Positions 17,670-26,022 of a stretch of DNA of 64,000 bases are shown here, piece by piece. Numbering within the stretch: the first letter of the stretch is position 1; each line of letters begins with the position of its first letter. Made by a program: the position numbers and the translations under genes. The notes beneath the pieces were generated by a model, which did not search any database, was not told the origin of the DNA, and was given only the letters and a program-made list of their open reading frames with translations. The DNA comes from Myxococcales bacterium. GTDB taxonomy: Bacteria; Myxococcota_A; Polyangia; Polyangiales; Polyangiaceae. The DNA lies in assembly GCA_016794345.1 (NCBI GenBank), contig JAEUKE010000153.1:248001-312000 (forward strand), read 5' to 3'.

Positions 17670-18686
17670 ATGATGAAGAACTCGTGGCTCTCGGTCGCGG
17701 CGCTGGCGGCGGCGCTCTCGATCTCGTCGGCGGGCCTCGCCCAACCCCAGGCCGACAAGGCGAAGGCCGCCTGGAAGCTCGAGGAGGGCAAGCGCGCGCT
17801 CGCCAAGGGCGACGCCGACAAGGCCATCGCCGCGCTCGAGGAGGCGCACGGAATCCTGCGCCTGCCCACCTCGGGCCTGCTCCTCGCGCAAGCCCTGGAG
17901 AAGAAGGGCCGCCTCGCCGACGCGCTCGCCGTGGCGAAAGAAGTGGCCGCCTCGCCCAAGAACCCGAAGGAGGCCTTCAGCATCACGAGCGCTCGATCCG
18001 ACGCGGACAAGCTCGCGCAGAGCCTCGACAAGCGGGTGCCCAAGCTCCGCGTCACCGCCCCCGAAGGCGCGGCGATCACCGTCGACGGCAAAGACGTGCC
18101 GGCGGAGGGCGGCGTCCGCCGGGTGGATCCGGGCGATCACAAGGTCGAGGGCAAGCTCGGCGACAAGACGGCGACCGCCGACGTGAAGCTCGCCGACGGT
18201 GATGACAAAACCGTCACGCTGGAGATCGGCGGCAAGGGCGCCGCCGGACCGGCGGCGGCTTCGGCCGGAGGTGAGCCGTCCTCTGACGGCGGCGAGGCGG
18301 AGCCGAAGGCCGCGACCGCGCCGCCCAAGACGAGCGACGAGCCGGCCAAGGGCAACCCCGCGGCGGCGACCGCGGCGATCGTGGGGTTCACCACGTTCGC
18401 GGCCGGTGGAGGCCTCGGCGTCGGCGCGTTCCTCTGGGGGCGCTCGCGGCTCGCCGATCTCGACGACACGTGTGGCGGGACGTGCACCGGTCGCCTCGCC
18501 CGCGAGGAGCGCGACGCGCAGAACATGCAGCTCGTCGGTTTCGTCGGCTTCGGCCTGGCCGGCGCTGGGCTCGTCACCGGCATCGTGGGGGCGGCGGTCG
18601 CCGGCGCGGCGGGCGGCAGCAGCGAGTCGGCCGTGACCCCCGAGCTCGGCCCCGCCTACGCGGGCCTCTCGGTGCGGCTCGATTGA
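17670..18686 (+). CDS. TPR/PEGA-like envelope protein with two C-terminal helices
   Basis: A 338-residue protein. A signal peptide ends around SAGLAQ (about residue 24). It is followed by TPR-like helices (about 28-115), a PEGA-like beta domain (about 125-190), a Gly/Ala/Pro linker, and two hydrophobic helices (about 232-258 and 287-315) separated by a small CGGTC loop. This repeats the layout of the protein at 4424 without a kinase next to it. Probably an envelope scaffold; partner unknown. Transcribed toward the dehydrogenase gene 28 bases on. Confidence 0.7.
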   Translation: MMKNSWLSVAALAAALSISSAGLAQPQADKAKAAWKLEEGKRALAKGDADKAIAALEEAHGILRLPTSGLLLAQALEKKGRLADALAVAKEVAASPKNPKEAFSITSARSDADKLAQSLDKRVPKLRVTAPEGAAITVDGKDVPAEGGVRRVDPGDHKVEGKLGDKTATADVKLADGDDKTVTLEIGGKGAAGPAAASAGGEPSSDGGEAEPKAATAPPKTSDEPAKGNPAAATAAIVGFTTFAAGGGLGVGAFLWGRSRLADLDDTCGGTCTGRLAREERDAQNMQLVGFVGFGLAGAGLVTGIVGAAVAGAAGGSSESAVTPELGPAYAGLSVRLD

Positions 18687-18714
18687 CGAGCGCAGCCGTG
18701 GTAGTCGCCCGACC

Positions 18715-19554
18715 ATGTCTCTAGCCGATCGGGTCGTGTTCATCACCGGAGCGTCGCGCGGCATCGGTCGCGCCGTGGCGCTCGCCTGCGCGCGTGAGGG
18801 TGCCAACGTCGTCATCGCCGCGAAGAGCGACACCGAGCAGAGCCCGAAGCTCCCCGGCACCATCCACTCGGTCGCGGCTGAGGTGGAGGCGCTCGGTCGC
18901 AAGGCGCTGCCGATCAGGCTCGACGTCCGCGACGCGGACGCGTGTGAGGCTGCGGCCAAGCAGGCCATCGACTGGATGGGGCGCGTCGACGTGCTGGTGA
19001 ACAACGCCGGCGCCCTCTGGTGGGCGGACGTCGTGGACACCCCGGTGAAGAAGTTCGACCTCATCATGGGGATCAACGTGCGCGCGTCGTTCGTGCTCGC
19101 CCACGCGCTTCTCCCGCACATGATCCAGCGCCGGTGGGGCCACGTGGTGATGATGTCCCCGCCGGTCTACGCGGACGAGGTCTCGGGCCACGCGGCGTAT
19201 TCGGTGTCCAAGTTCGGGATGACGCTCATCGCCAAGGGCATCGCCGAGGAGTGCGCCGAGCACAACGTGACCGGCCACGCGCTCTGGCCGGCGACTGCGA
19301 TCGAGAGCTACGCCACGATCAACTTCGGCCTCGGCGGACCGGAGGTCTGGCGCAAGGCCGACATCCTCGCGGACGCGACGCTCGAGCTGATCTCCAAGGA
19401 GCCGAGCGCTCGCAAGGGCCAGGCCTGGATCGACGAGGATCTGCTCCGCAGCGCGGGCGTGACGGACTTCTCGAAGTACCAGTGTGTCCCCGGCTCCGAG
19501 CCGCCGCGCTTCCCCTACAAGGGCCTGCCGCGCGCCACGAAGACGGTCGTCTGA
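18715..19554 (+). CDS. HSDL2-like short-chain dehydrogenase
   Basis: A 279-residue classical SDR. It has GASRGIG (cofactor loop, about 12-18), NNAG (about 101-104), and YSVSK as catalytic Tyr/Lys. MMSPPV replaces the more usual ISS before the active site, and W.AT.IES follows it. These, with the long C-terminal part ending in FPYKG, match hydroxysteroid dehydrogenase-like protein 2 members. Likely acts on acyl or steroid-like hydroxy/keto substrates with NADP(H); the true substrate is not known. Its stop TGA overlaps the ATG of the next gene by one base. Confidence 0.85.
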   Translation: MSLADRVVFITGASRGIGRAVALACAREGANVVIAAKSDTEQSPKLPGTIHSVAAEVEALGRKALPIRLDVRDADACEAAAKQAIDWMGRVDVLVNNAGALWWADVVDTPVKKFDLIMGINVRASFVLAHALLPHMIQRRWGHVVMMSPPVYADEVSGHAAYSVSKFGMTLIAKGIAEECAEHNVTGHALWPATAIESYATINFGLGGPEVWRKADILADATLELISKEPSARKGQAWIDEDLLRSAGVTDFSKYQCVPGSEPPRFPYKGLPRATKTVV

Positions 19555-19838
19555 TGGCCGACCGCGACGACGACATGCCGCTCGGCGAGAAGCTCTCGAT
19601 CGACCCCACGCGTGAGGTCGACGAGCTCTTCGACGAGCTGACGACGCTGCTGAAGAACCCCGACGTGGTCGGCGCGCTCTCGGAGCGCGGCATCAACGCG
19701 AGCCTCGCGTTGCTCGCGGTCGACGGCACCCGGGCGTACCTCGCCGGCGACAAGGCGCAGGCGGCGGACGACCTCCGCACCGTGGCCGAGGAGATCGAGG
19801 GTCGCCTCAAATTCGGCAACGATCCGCCGAGCGCGTGA
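19554..19838 (+). CDS. Small acidic protein of unknown function
   Basis: A 94-residue protein, mostly helical and acidic, with no signal or metal motif. The ATG overlaps the stop of the dehydrogenase in TGATG, so it is translated with it. No family recognised. Because of the coupling it may be a partner or stabiliser of the dehydrogenase, which is inference only. It converges on the PAS gene. Confidence 0.65.
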   Translation: MADRDDDMPLGEKLSIDPTREVDELFDELTTLLKNPDVVGALSERGINASLALLAVDGTRAYLAGDKAQAADDLRTVAEEIEGRLKFGNDPPSA

Positions 19839-19852
19839 CGTCGCGCCGGTCC

Positions 19853-20551
19853 TCAGCCGTGCGGACCGCCACCGCCCTCCGATAGCCCGGACCGCCGAAG
19901 CAGCGCGACATGGAACTGCCCGCGCGTCCTGGCCGGGGTCATGACGATCGTGACCTGCTGCTCGCCGTTGGCGAACCGGAAGACGAAGTCGAAGGTCTGG
20001 ACGCGGACGCGCAGCGGATCTCGCGCGAGCTGCTCGAAGCGGCCCTGGAACTCGCGCACCCTCGCGCACGGAGCCACCTCTCCGAAGAAGCTCCGGCCCA
20101 CCACGCGCTCCTTCGGGAGGCCGACCATCCGCGACTCGGTGTCGTTGTAATGCAGGACTCTCCCGTTCGCGTCGAGCGTGATGAGGCCGTACGGGAGCGA
20201 GTCGAGCTGCTCGGGCGAGAGCTGGCTCACGGCGCCGAAGTCCAGGCCTTGACCGAGCGGCATCAGGAACGTCGGCCCCGACGGCGATGCGGGGAACGGC
20301 GCGGGCGGTGCCTCGGCGAAGGCGGGGCGCGAGGGGACGGCGGGAGTCGCCGGAGGCATCCACTGCTGGGTGCGACGGTCGCGCGGAGCCGACGCCGGCG
20401 CGGCCGGCTCTTGGCGCAGACGGGAGAGCTCGTCGCGCAGCGAGCGGACCTCCGCGCGGAGACGCTCGAGCTCCGCTGTCATCTCGCGGTGCAGACGGCT
20501 GTCGTCCTCGACGGGGGCCTGCGAGGGCCAGACCTCGTAGCTCGTGCTCAT
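19853..20551 (-). CDS. PAS protein resembling photoactive yellow protein, with coiled coil
   Basis: A 232-residue cytoplasmic protein: coiled coil (about 17-49), Pro/Ala linker, then a PAS domain (about 112-222). The PAS part follows photoactive yellow protein closely. Tyr135, Glu139 and Cys162 fall where PYP has Tyr42, Glu46 and the chromophore Cys69 (in FFGEVAPC, against FFKDVAPC in PYP). Thr50 and Arg52 are replaced by Val143 and Leu145. Binding of p-coumarate is therefore possible but unproven; no tyrosine ammonia-lyase or coumarate ligase gene is in the window. The start overlaps the upstream stop in ATGA, making it the last gene of a three-gene unit with two Roadblock-type proteins. Confidence 0.75.
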   Translation of the reverse strand: MSTSYEVWPSQAPVEDDSRLHREMTAELERLRAEVRSLRDELSRLRQEPAAPASAPRDRRTQQWMPPATPAVPSRPAFAEAPPAPFPASPSGPTFLMPLGQGLDFGAVSQLSPEQLDSLPYGLITLDANGRVLHYNDTESRMVGLPKERVVGRSFFGEVAPCARVREFQGRFEQLARDPLRVRVQTFDFVFRFANGEQQVTIVMTPARTRGQFHVALLRRSGLSEGGGGPHG

Positions 20552-21618
20552 GCCAGACCTACGGCTTTCATCTCGATCGTGGGTTGGGGGGGAACGAACC
20601 TGCGCAGCCGTCCGACCAGCCGATCGATGACCGCGTCTCCCACCTCCGCTCCGGCGTCGAACGCGAGGAGCGTGAGCTTGCCGCTCCTCCCCAGGCGACA
20701 GATGGCCACCGTGCTGCCGGGGCCCGCGAGATCGATGCGCCGAACGGCTCCGATGCGCTGCTCTGCGGCAGCGGCCAAGAGCGAGGCGCCGCGGGTGAGA
20801 CGAAGGCAGCTGTCGCGAGTCGGGAGCGCGTCACCCGAGCTCGCAAGGATCGCATCGCCCATCGTGACCGCGAGCCCGGCCAGGCCCGAGCTCGCGCGCG
20901 CGGCCTCGAGCTCGCGCGCCACCTCCCGGGCCACCGCGCTGTCGACGTCCGACGCGAGCGAGCCGGCGAGCGCGACCGTGTCCGCCGTCCGCGCGAGCGC
21001 GCTCGATGCCGCGCTCGACGAAGAGATGTCGGCCGCACCACACGCCTCGGCCGCGAACGCGACGACCGCGTCGAGAAGGAACGCAGGGGTGCGCCGGCTC
21101 GAGGTGACCGTGGCCAGCGCGAGGCGCGGCAGCGTGGCGATGAGCGGTCGCACGACGAGGTGCCGCACGTCCATCGTCTCGAGGCGGATCTCGCGCAGGG
21201 GCGACTCGAGCACCTCCTCGAGCCGCAGCGCCGCCCCGGCGACGGCGTCGAGCGCCGGAGCGGCCGGGGACGACGCCCACGCGAGCCCTTCCCGATCGAC
21301 CACGGACACCGACTCGATCGCGGCGAGCCCCGCGACCCGATCGACGAGCGCGCGGGCGAGCGCGGCACCGCGGAGCACGGGAGCCTCGCCCGGCGCGAGG
21401 CCGACCAGCGCCCTGGCGCGCTCGTTCGCCCGCTCGAGCGCGCGCCTGTCCTCGTCCGCTCGCCTCCGCGAGGCGCTGCGCTCCCGCCCGAGCGCGCCCT
21501 CGAGCTCGGCAATCTTGGGCTCCAGCGCGGCGCGCGCGCGCTTGCTCGCCCAGTACCCGGAGCCCAGCGATCCGAGGAGCGCAGCGACACCGCTCGTCGC
21601 CAGCCAGAGCGCGTCCAT
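20548..21618 (-). CDS. Membrane-anchored protein with coiled coil and two Roadblock-like domains
   Basis: A 356-residue protein. The ATG at 21618 is chosen because it overlaps the upstream stop by one base and gives an N-terminal membrane helix (about 2-24). A coiled coil follows (about 28-70). Two segments (about 90-185 and 245-345) have the Roadblock/LC7 pattern of a helix, then VSVVDREGLAWASS or LAVTMGDAILASS, and later beta strands. Roadblock domains of the MglB kind act on small Ras-like GTPases. Here it may form a membrane platform; the domain assignment is by eye. The downstream PAS gene begins within its stop codon. Confidence 0.6.
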   Translation of the reverse strand: MDALWLATSGVAALLGSLGSGYWASKRARAALEPKIAELEGALGRERSASRRRADEDRRALERANERARALVGLAPGEAPVLRGAALARALVDRVAGLAAIESVSVVDREGLAWASSPAAPALDAVAGAALRLEEVLESPLREIRLETMDVRHLVVRPLIATLPRLALATVTSSRRTPAFLLDAVVAFAAEACGAADISSSSAASSALARTADTVALAGSLASDVDSAVAREVARELEAARASSGLAGLAVTMGDAILASSGDALPTRDSCLRLTRGASLLAAAAEQRIGAVRRIDLAGPGSTVAICRLGRSGKLTLLAFDAGAEVGDAVIDRLVGRLRRFVPPQPTIEMKAVGLA

Positions 21619-21989
21619 CAGCTCAGCCTCGTCGTTTCGTTCACGCGGGCCGCGAGCGCGAGCGCATCCGCCCGGAGAGCGCCAGGGCTTGCGCCGGTCG
21701 CGCCGACGACGACGGCGGTCGTGGCGCCGTCCACGTCCGCGAAGGCCAACGACGCGCGGTCCCCCTCCAGGAGCACCGATCGCAGCGCGCCGCATCCGAG
21801 CTCAGCGCTCACCCGATCGAGGATCTCGCGAGCGGGAACCGCCAGCGCCACCGCCGCCCGCGCCACGTCGGGAGCGAGGGAGTCCGAGGTCTGCACCCGA
21901 CCCGCGCCGTCCACCACCAGGGCAGCGACCAGATCGCGGTTGTCCTTCACGAGCTCTTGGAAGAGAGCGTCGACGTTCAACGTCTGCAT
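21618..21989 (-). CDS. Roadblock/LC7 domain protein
   Basis: A 123-residue single-domain protein. The ATG at 21989 gives MQTLNVDALFQELV; the upstream in-frame start at 22019 lies inside an inverted repeat. The pattern FQELVKDNRDLVAALVVDGAGRV followed by ...LEGDRASLAFADVDG fits Roadblock/LC7, the family of MglB, which regulates MglA-type GTPases. No GTPase gene is adjacent. First gene of a unit with the membrane Roadblock-like and the PYP-like proteins; the stop overlaps the next start by one base. Confidence 0.7.
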   Translation of the reverse strand: MQTLNVDALFQELVKDNRDLVAALVVDGAGRVQTSDSLAPDVARAAVALAVPAREILDRVSAELGCGALRSVLLEGDRASLAFADVDGATTAVVVGATGASPGALRADALALAARVNETTRLS

Positions 21990-22002
21990 GGCGAACAAGG
22001 AT

Positions 22003-22083
22003 TGGACAGAACTGCGCATTGTCCAGCAACCCGCGCAACTTTTGTCGCACCCGCCCCCCTACCGCCGGACAATTCTTGGACAA
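22003..22083. promoter_or_regulatory. TGGACA/TGTCCA operator-like cluster upstream of the Roadblock/PYP unit
   Basis: An inverted repeat TGGACA (22003-22008) with TGTCCA (22020-22025) lies 14-36 bases before the Roadblock gene. Two more half-sites, GGACAA (22067-22072) and GGACAA (22078-22083), are spaced 11 bases apart, one helical turn. The rest of the 265-base gap (21990-22254) shows no gene. Confidence 0.4.
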
Positions 22084-22254
22084 CTCGCCATCCGGGGCTC
22101 CTTCACGACGCTCGTCCCGGAGCGGACTCATCCTCCTTCGTCAACCCGGGCGCAGCTTGGCTCCTTGCTGACGGTCCTGTCAGCGCCTCCGGTGTCGGGC
22201 TCGAGCTCCCGGCCGGCTACACGTGGATGGGTGGCTAGGCCCGCGCGCGATCGA

Positions 22255-23073
22255 TCAGATCCGGCCGCGGCTGCGCTTGCGCGTGCCGTGCACCACACGC
22301 GCGGCGTCGCGCAGCGGCTTGTCCGACGCGGCGAGCTGGGCGCGCAAGCGATCCGCGCGCGACTCGCCGATGACGCGGCGGAGCGCGCTGATCGTCTTGG
22401 CGACGACCTCACGCGTCTCGGGACGCTCGCGCGTCGTGCGCTCCTCCACGAACGAGACGAGCTCCCCGAACCTCGGCACGGCGCGGGCGATCTGTGCCGG
22501 CATCCCTTCACGCAGGATGCGCAGCCCCTGGGAACGATCTGCCGACCGGGTCGCCGTGTCGGCGAGGTCGAAGGCCTCGGAGAAACGCGCGACGATCTCG
22601 TCGGCGGAGGAGAGCCGCGCGAGGCTGCGCTCCTGAGTGAGCGCCTCGAGCGCGACGTGCGCGTGGAGGAAGCCGTCCGTGAAGCGGACGAGCAGCCGCG
22701 CAGCGTCGTCACCGACCGCGGCCACGGCGTCGGCCAGAGCGTCCGCGACGGCATCGCGTCGCTCCTTGACGGAGTCGTCGGCCAGGTCGTGCAGGGCGTC
22801 GAACGCGTTGCCCTTCAACCCCTTCTGCGCGGCGAGGTGCGCGACCGCGTAGACGCCGGTCTGGAACAGGGCCTGGCGCTTCTCGGCGATCATCACGTCG
22901 ATCAGCTCGCGGCCGTCCGTGCCGCCGCGCGCGATGGTCGCGCCGATCGACTTCAGGAGCACGAGGTTGGGCCGCGGCCCGGGCATGCCGCTCACGCGCT
23001 CGAGCTCGCTGAAGAACGGCCGCGGATCCCCGCCTTCGAGCGCGACCTTGAGCGTGTCGTCGAGCCTGGTCAA
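22255..23073 (-). CDS. Helical protein of unknown function coupled to an outer-membrane protein
   Basis: A 272-residue soluble protein, largely alpha-helical with Ala/Arg/Asp-rich segments and a basic tail (TRKRSRGRI). No family is recognised; its regular helix pairs could be HEAT-like. The best start is a TTG at 23073 that overlaps the upstream stop in TTGA, since no ATG or GTG is available near the gene boundary. This ties its translation to the exported protein upstream. Confidence 0.6.
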   Translation of the reverse strand: MTRLDDTLKVALEGGDPRPFFSELERVSGMPGPRPNLVLLKSIGATIARGGTDGRELIDVMIAEKRQALFQTGVYAVAHLAAQKGLKGNAFDALHDLADDSVKERRDAVADALADAVAAVGDDAARLLVRFTDGFLHAHVALEALTQERSLARLSSADEIVARFSEAFDLADTATRSADRSQGLRILREGMPAQIARAVPRFGELVSFVEERTTRERPETREVVAKTISALRRVIGESRADRLRAQLAASDKPLRDAARVVHGTRKRSRGRI

Positions 23074-24785
23074 AACCCGAACCCGATGCCGATCTCCGGC
23101 GAGAAGGTCGGCACGACCACGGGGAACGTGACCGCGAACTTCACCCCGACGTTGATCTCGAAGAGGCTCACCGGCACGAAGGAGATGCCGGCGCCGCCGC
23201 CGGCGAAGCCGAGGCCTGCCTGCTGGATGGCGCGCACGGTCTGGATCCGCGGCTCGACCTCGCCGCTCTCGCTCTCCGTCGTGCACGCGCTGTTCGTGTC
23301 CTCCGGCTCGGCCGCCCCACACGCGTCCCCGTCCTCGAGGACGTCCACCTCGACCGCCGTGTCGACCTGCGCGAAGCCGCCGGAGAGGAAGATCCACGGA
23401 CGCACGACCTGGTCCTTCCAGGGGTTGTTGCCGAACGTGTAGGCCGCCCGCGCCTCCGCGTGCACGGGGATGAACGAGGCGAACTCCTCGTTCGTCCCGT
23501 TGAACACGTACCCGACGCGCGCGCCGAGCGAGAAACCTTTGATGATGACGCGGTCGTAGCCGAGCATGAGGCGCATCGTGGAGACACCGAAGCCGGTGTT
23601 CACGTTGTTGCCCTGACCGGGCGTCGGCTTTCCGAGGTAACGCGAGGGCTTCTGGCTGTCCGGGTTCTTCACGCACACGTAGCTGGGGTTGTACGCGTCC
23701 GTCGGGGTGTCGCCCGAATACGCGTCGTTGAACCCGCAGAGGTCCTCGCCCGAGATGATCGTGAAGTCGGGCGCGAAGGTGACGCGGATCCAGTTCATCC
23801 GCCCCTCGTCCGAGCTCTCCTCGCCCGGGGAGAGGCTCTCACCGCCGCCTTCTCCGCCGCCGTCACCGCTCGGCTTCTTCAGGCACTCGTTGTTCGAGCA
23901 CGTCTCGCCGCCCGGGCAGTCCTTGTCGTCGATGCACTGACGGCGGCTCGAGCCGGAGACGTCGTCCCCGCCGCCGCCGCCCCCGCCCGCGCAGGGCTCC
24001 GGCGGCGCGAAGCCGGGCCAGCTCGGCGCCTTGCCGTCGACCTCGTCCACGATCTCGGTCGTGAGGGGGCTGTCCTCCGAGCCGGCCGTCGCGACCTCCT
24101 TGTCCTTCTTGTCCCGAGCGATGACCCAATAGGAGAGCGTGCCCTTCTTCTTGGTCCCCGCGCACGGCACGTTGCCGCGGTAGGCCTTGCCCGATCGCTC
24201 GAGCTTCAGCTCTCGCGCGCTGCTCGCGCCCTCCCCTTTGTATTTCACGACCATGCTGGTGACGACCTTGGCGGTCTCGTCATCCATCTGCACGTAGAGC
24301 GGGACGGGCGTGTTGACCTTCTGCTGCGGAACCGGGGCCACCGAGAGCGGGCCTTCCTCCGAGGGCTCGGGCTCGGAGCCGCCGCCGGAACCGGCCTTCT
24401 TCTTCGCTTCCTCGAAGAGGTTCTTGATGTCGTTCGTGACGTAGTCGGAGTCCGGCTCGGCCTTCTTGTCGAGCTTGAGGGCCTCGACGAACGCCGCCTT
24501 CGCCTCGGCCTTCTTGTTCTTGCCGCCGGCGAGCACGATGCCGAGCGCGATGTAGAGCTTGGCCTTGACCGGCTTCGCGCAGCCGGAGCTCCCGCAAGCC
24601 TCGATCGCGCCGCTCAGCTTCTCCTCGGCGTCGTCGAACTTGGTGTCGAGGTAGTCCTCCTCCATGGCCTTCTTCAGCGCCTTCTGCGCCTGCGCGTCCT
24701 TCGGAGCGGCCAGCGCCGGCGAAGCAGCGAACATGGAGAGGCAAGCCAGGAGGACAAAGGCCGGGGTGCAGCGACGGGCCGACAT
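23070..24785 (-). CDS. Exported protein with helical N-terminus and C-terminal outer-membrane barrel-like region
   Basis: A 571-residue protein with a cleavable signal peptide (ALAAP at about residue 26). Residues about 30-125 form TPR-like helices. A beta module (about 140-250) with NTPVPLYVQM follows, then a poly-Gly and Cys-rich linker (CIDDKDCPGGETCSNNEC), and a C-terminal half that alternates strands and ends in GIGFGF, as barrel proteins do. The ATG at 24785 is used; an in-frame GTG three codons upstream is possible. Role unknown. Coupled to the unknown gene at 23073. Confidence 0.65.
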   Translation of the reverse strand: MSARRCTPAFVLLACLSMFAASPALAAPKDAQAQKALKKAMEEDYLDTKFDDAEEKLSGAIEACGSSGCAKPVKAKLYIALGIVLAGGKNKKAEAKAAFVEALKLDKKAEPDSDYVTNDIKNLFEEAKKKAGSGGGSEPEPSEEGPLSVAPVPQQKVNTPVPLYVQMDDETAKVVTSMVVKYKGEGASSARELKLERSGKAYRGNVPCAGTKKKGTLSYWVIARDKKDKEVATAGSEDSPLTTEIVDEVDGKAPSWPGFAPPEPCAGGGGGGGDDVSGSSRRQCIDDKDCPGGETCSNNECLKKPSGDGGGEGGGESLSPGEESSDEGRMNWIRVTFAPDFTIISGEDLCGFNDAYSGDTPTDAYNPSYVCVKNPDSQKPSRYLGKPTPGQGNNVNTGFGVSTMRLMLGYDRVIIKGFSLGARVGYVFNGTNEEFASFIPVHAEARAAYTFGNNPWKDQVVRPWIFLSGGFAQVDTAVEVDVLEDGDACGAAEPEDTNSACTTESESGEVEPRIQTVRAIQQAGLGFAGGGAGISFVPVSLFEINVGVKFAVTFPVVVPTFSPEIGIGFGF

Positions 24786-24855
24786 CGCCAACACTCTACG
24801 GAGACAGGCTGAAAATGTCAGCGTACCTGCGACATGGCCGTGTTAGCGGTGGTGC

Positions 24856-26022
24856 GTGGTGCTCCCCTCGCCCCTCGCCGCCAGTCGGGCCCGGCCGCGC
24901 CTGCCGCTGCTTTCGTCCCTCCCTGCGGGGGATCTGGCCGACCTCCTGGTCGCGGCCGGGGGGACCCCCTCCCAGGCGCGGTCGGCCGCGGCCAAGGCCA
25001 TCGCTTACGCCCTGGGCGGGCGCCGGCCCTCCCGAAGCCGCGCGGAAGGCCAGGAGTGGCTGACGCCGCGCTGGGACGCCGAGGTCTTCGCCGAGCTGGG
25101 CATCGGCGCCTGGGCCCACCCCGCCCTCTCCGGCCTGGACGCGGCGGCGTCGTTGGACCTCTTCGAGCGCGCCCCCTCGGAGGACGGGACGGAGCGCCTC
25201 GTGCTCCGCTGCCGGGACGGCTCGGTGGTGGAGACCGTGATCATCCCGGGACCGGCCCGGACCACCGTCTGCATCTCCAGCCAGGTGGGCTGCGCGCGCG
25301 CCTGCACCTTCTGCGAGACCGGCAACCTGGGCCTCTCCCGCCAGCTCGACGCCGGCGAGATCGTCGACCAGGTGCGCGTGGCCAGCGTCGTCTGGGGCTC
25401 GCGCGCGCCCGCGATCTCGAACGTGGTCTTCATGGGCATGGGGGAGCCATTCGACAACCTGACGGAAGTGTCACGGGCCGCCTCCGTCCTGACGGACGAG
25501 CGGGGGCTCGGGCTCTCGCGCTCGCGGATCACCGTGAGCACCGTGGGGGTCGCCGACCGCCTCGAGGCCTTCTTCCGTACCTGTCCGGCCGAGCTCGCCA
25601 TCAGCCTGAACGCCCCCGACGACGCGCGCCGCAGCGCCATCATGCCCATCAACAAACGCTTCCCGCTCGAGGCGCTGCTGGGGGAGCTGAAGGCCCACAA
25701 GCCGCGCAGCAAGATCGTGCTCTTCGAGTACGTCCTCATCGCTGGCTTCAACGACGCCGAGGCGGACGCCGACCTGCTCGCCGCCCTGGTCGAAGGCGTG
25801 CGCTGCCGGGTGAACGTGATCCCCGTGAACCCGGGGCCCGACCCTGCCATCCGAACGCCCTCCCCCGACGCCGTGGACCGCTTCGTGGCCCGGCTCGCCT
25901 CCCACGACGTGGTCACGCTCGTCCGGCGCCCCCGCGGGCGGGCGGTGGGCGGAGCCTGTGGCCAGCTCGTGTCGCAACTTCGCATCCCCCAGGCCGGATC
26001 GGCTACCCTGCCGCGAGCGTGA
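24856..26022 (+). CDS. rlmN: 23S rRNA (adenine2503-C2)-methyltransferase type radical SAM protein
   Basis: A 388-residue radical SAM methyltransferase that methylates C2 of A2503 in 23S rRNA (and, in known RlmN, A37 of some tRNAs). SAM cluster motif CARACTFC, upstream CISSQVGC, FMGMGEP, SISLNAP-type segment, and the conserved cysteine in GGACGQL that resolves the methyl transfer are all present. The GTG at 24856 follows TAGCGG at 24844-24849 by six bases. Its stop overlaps the cheA start in GTGA, an unusual pairing of rRNA modification with chemosensory genes. Separation from Cfr-like relatives is by context only. Confidence 0.85.
   Translation: MVLPSPLAASRARPRLPLLSSLPAGDLADLLVAAGGTPSQARSAAAKAIAYALGGRRPSRSRAEGQEWLTPRWDAEVFAELGIGAWAHPALSGLDAAASLDLFERAPSEDGTERLVLRCRDGSVVETVIIPGPARTTVCISSQVGCARACTFCETGNLGLSRQLDAGEIVDQVRVASVVWGSRAPAISNVVFMGMGEPFDNLTEVSRAASVLTDERGLGLSRSRITVSTVGVADRLEAFFRTCPAELAISLNAPDDARRSAIMPINKRFPLEALLGELKAHKPRSKIVLFEYVLIAGFNDAEADADLLAALVEGVRCRVNVIPVNPGPDPAIRTPSPDAVDRFVARLASHDVVTLVRRPRGRAVGGACGQLVSQLRIPQAGSATLPRA

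Noticed and set aside
20287..23442. 1051-codon plus-strand open frame across the Roadblock/PYP unit
   Set aside because: It is antisense to four coupled genes, Arg/Ala/Ser-rich and without any motif.
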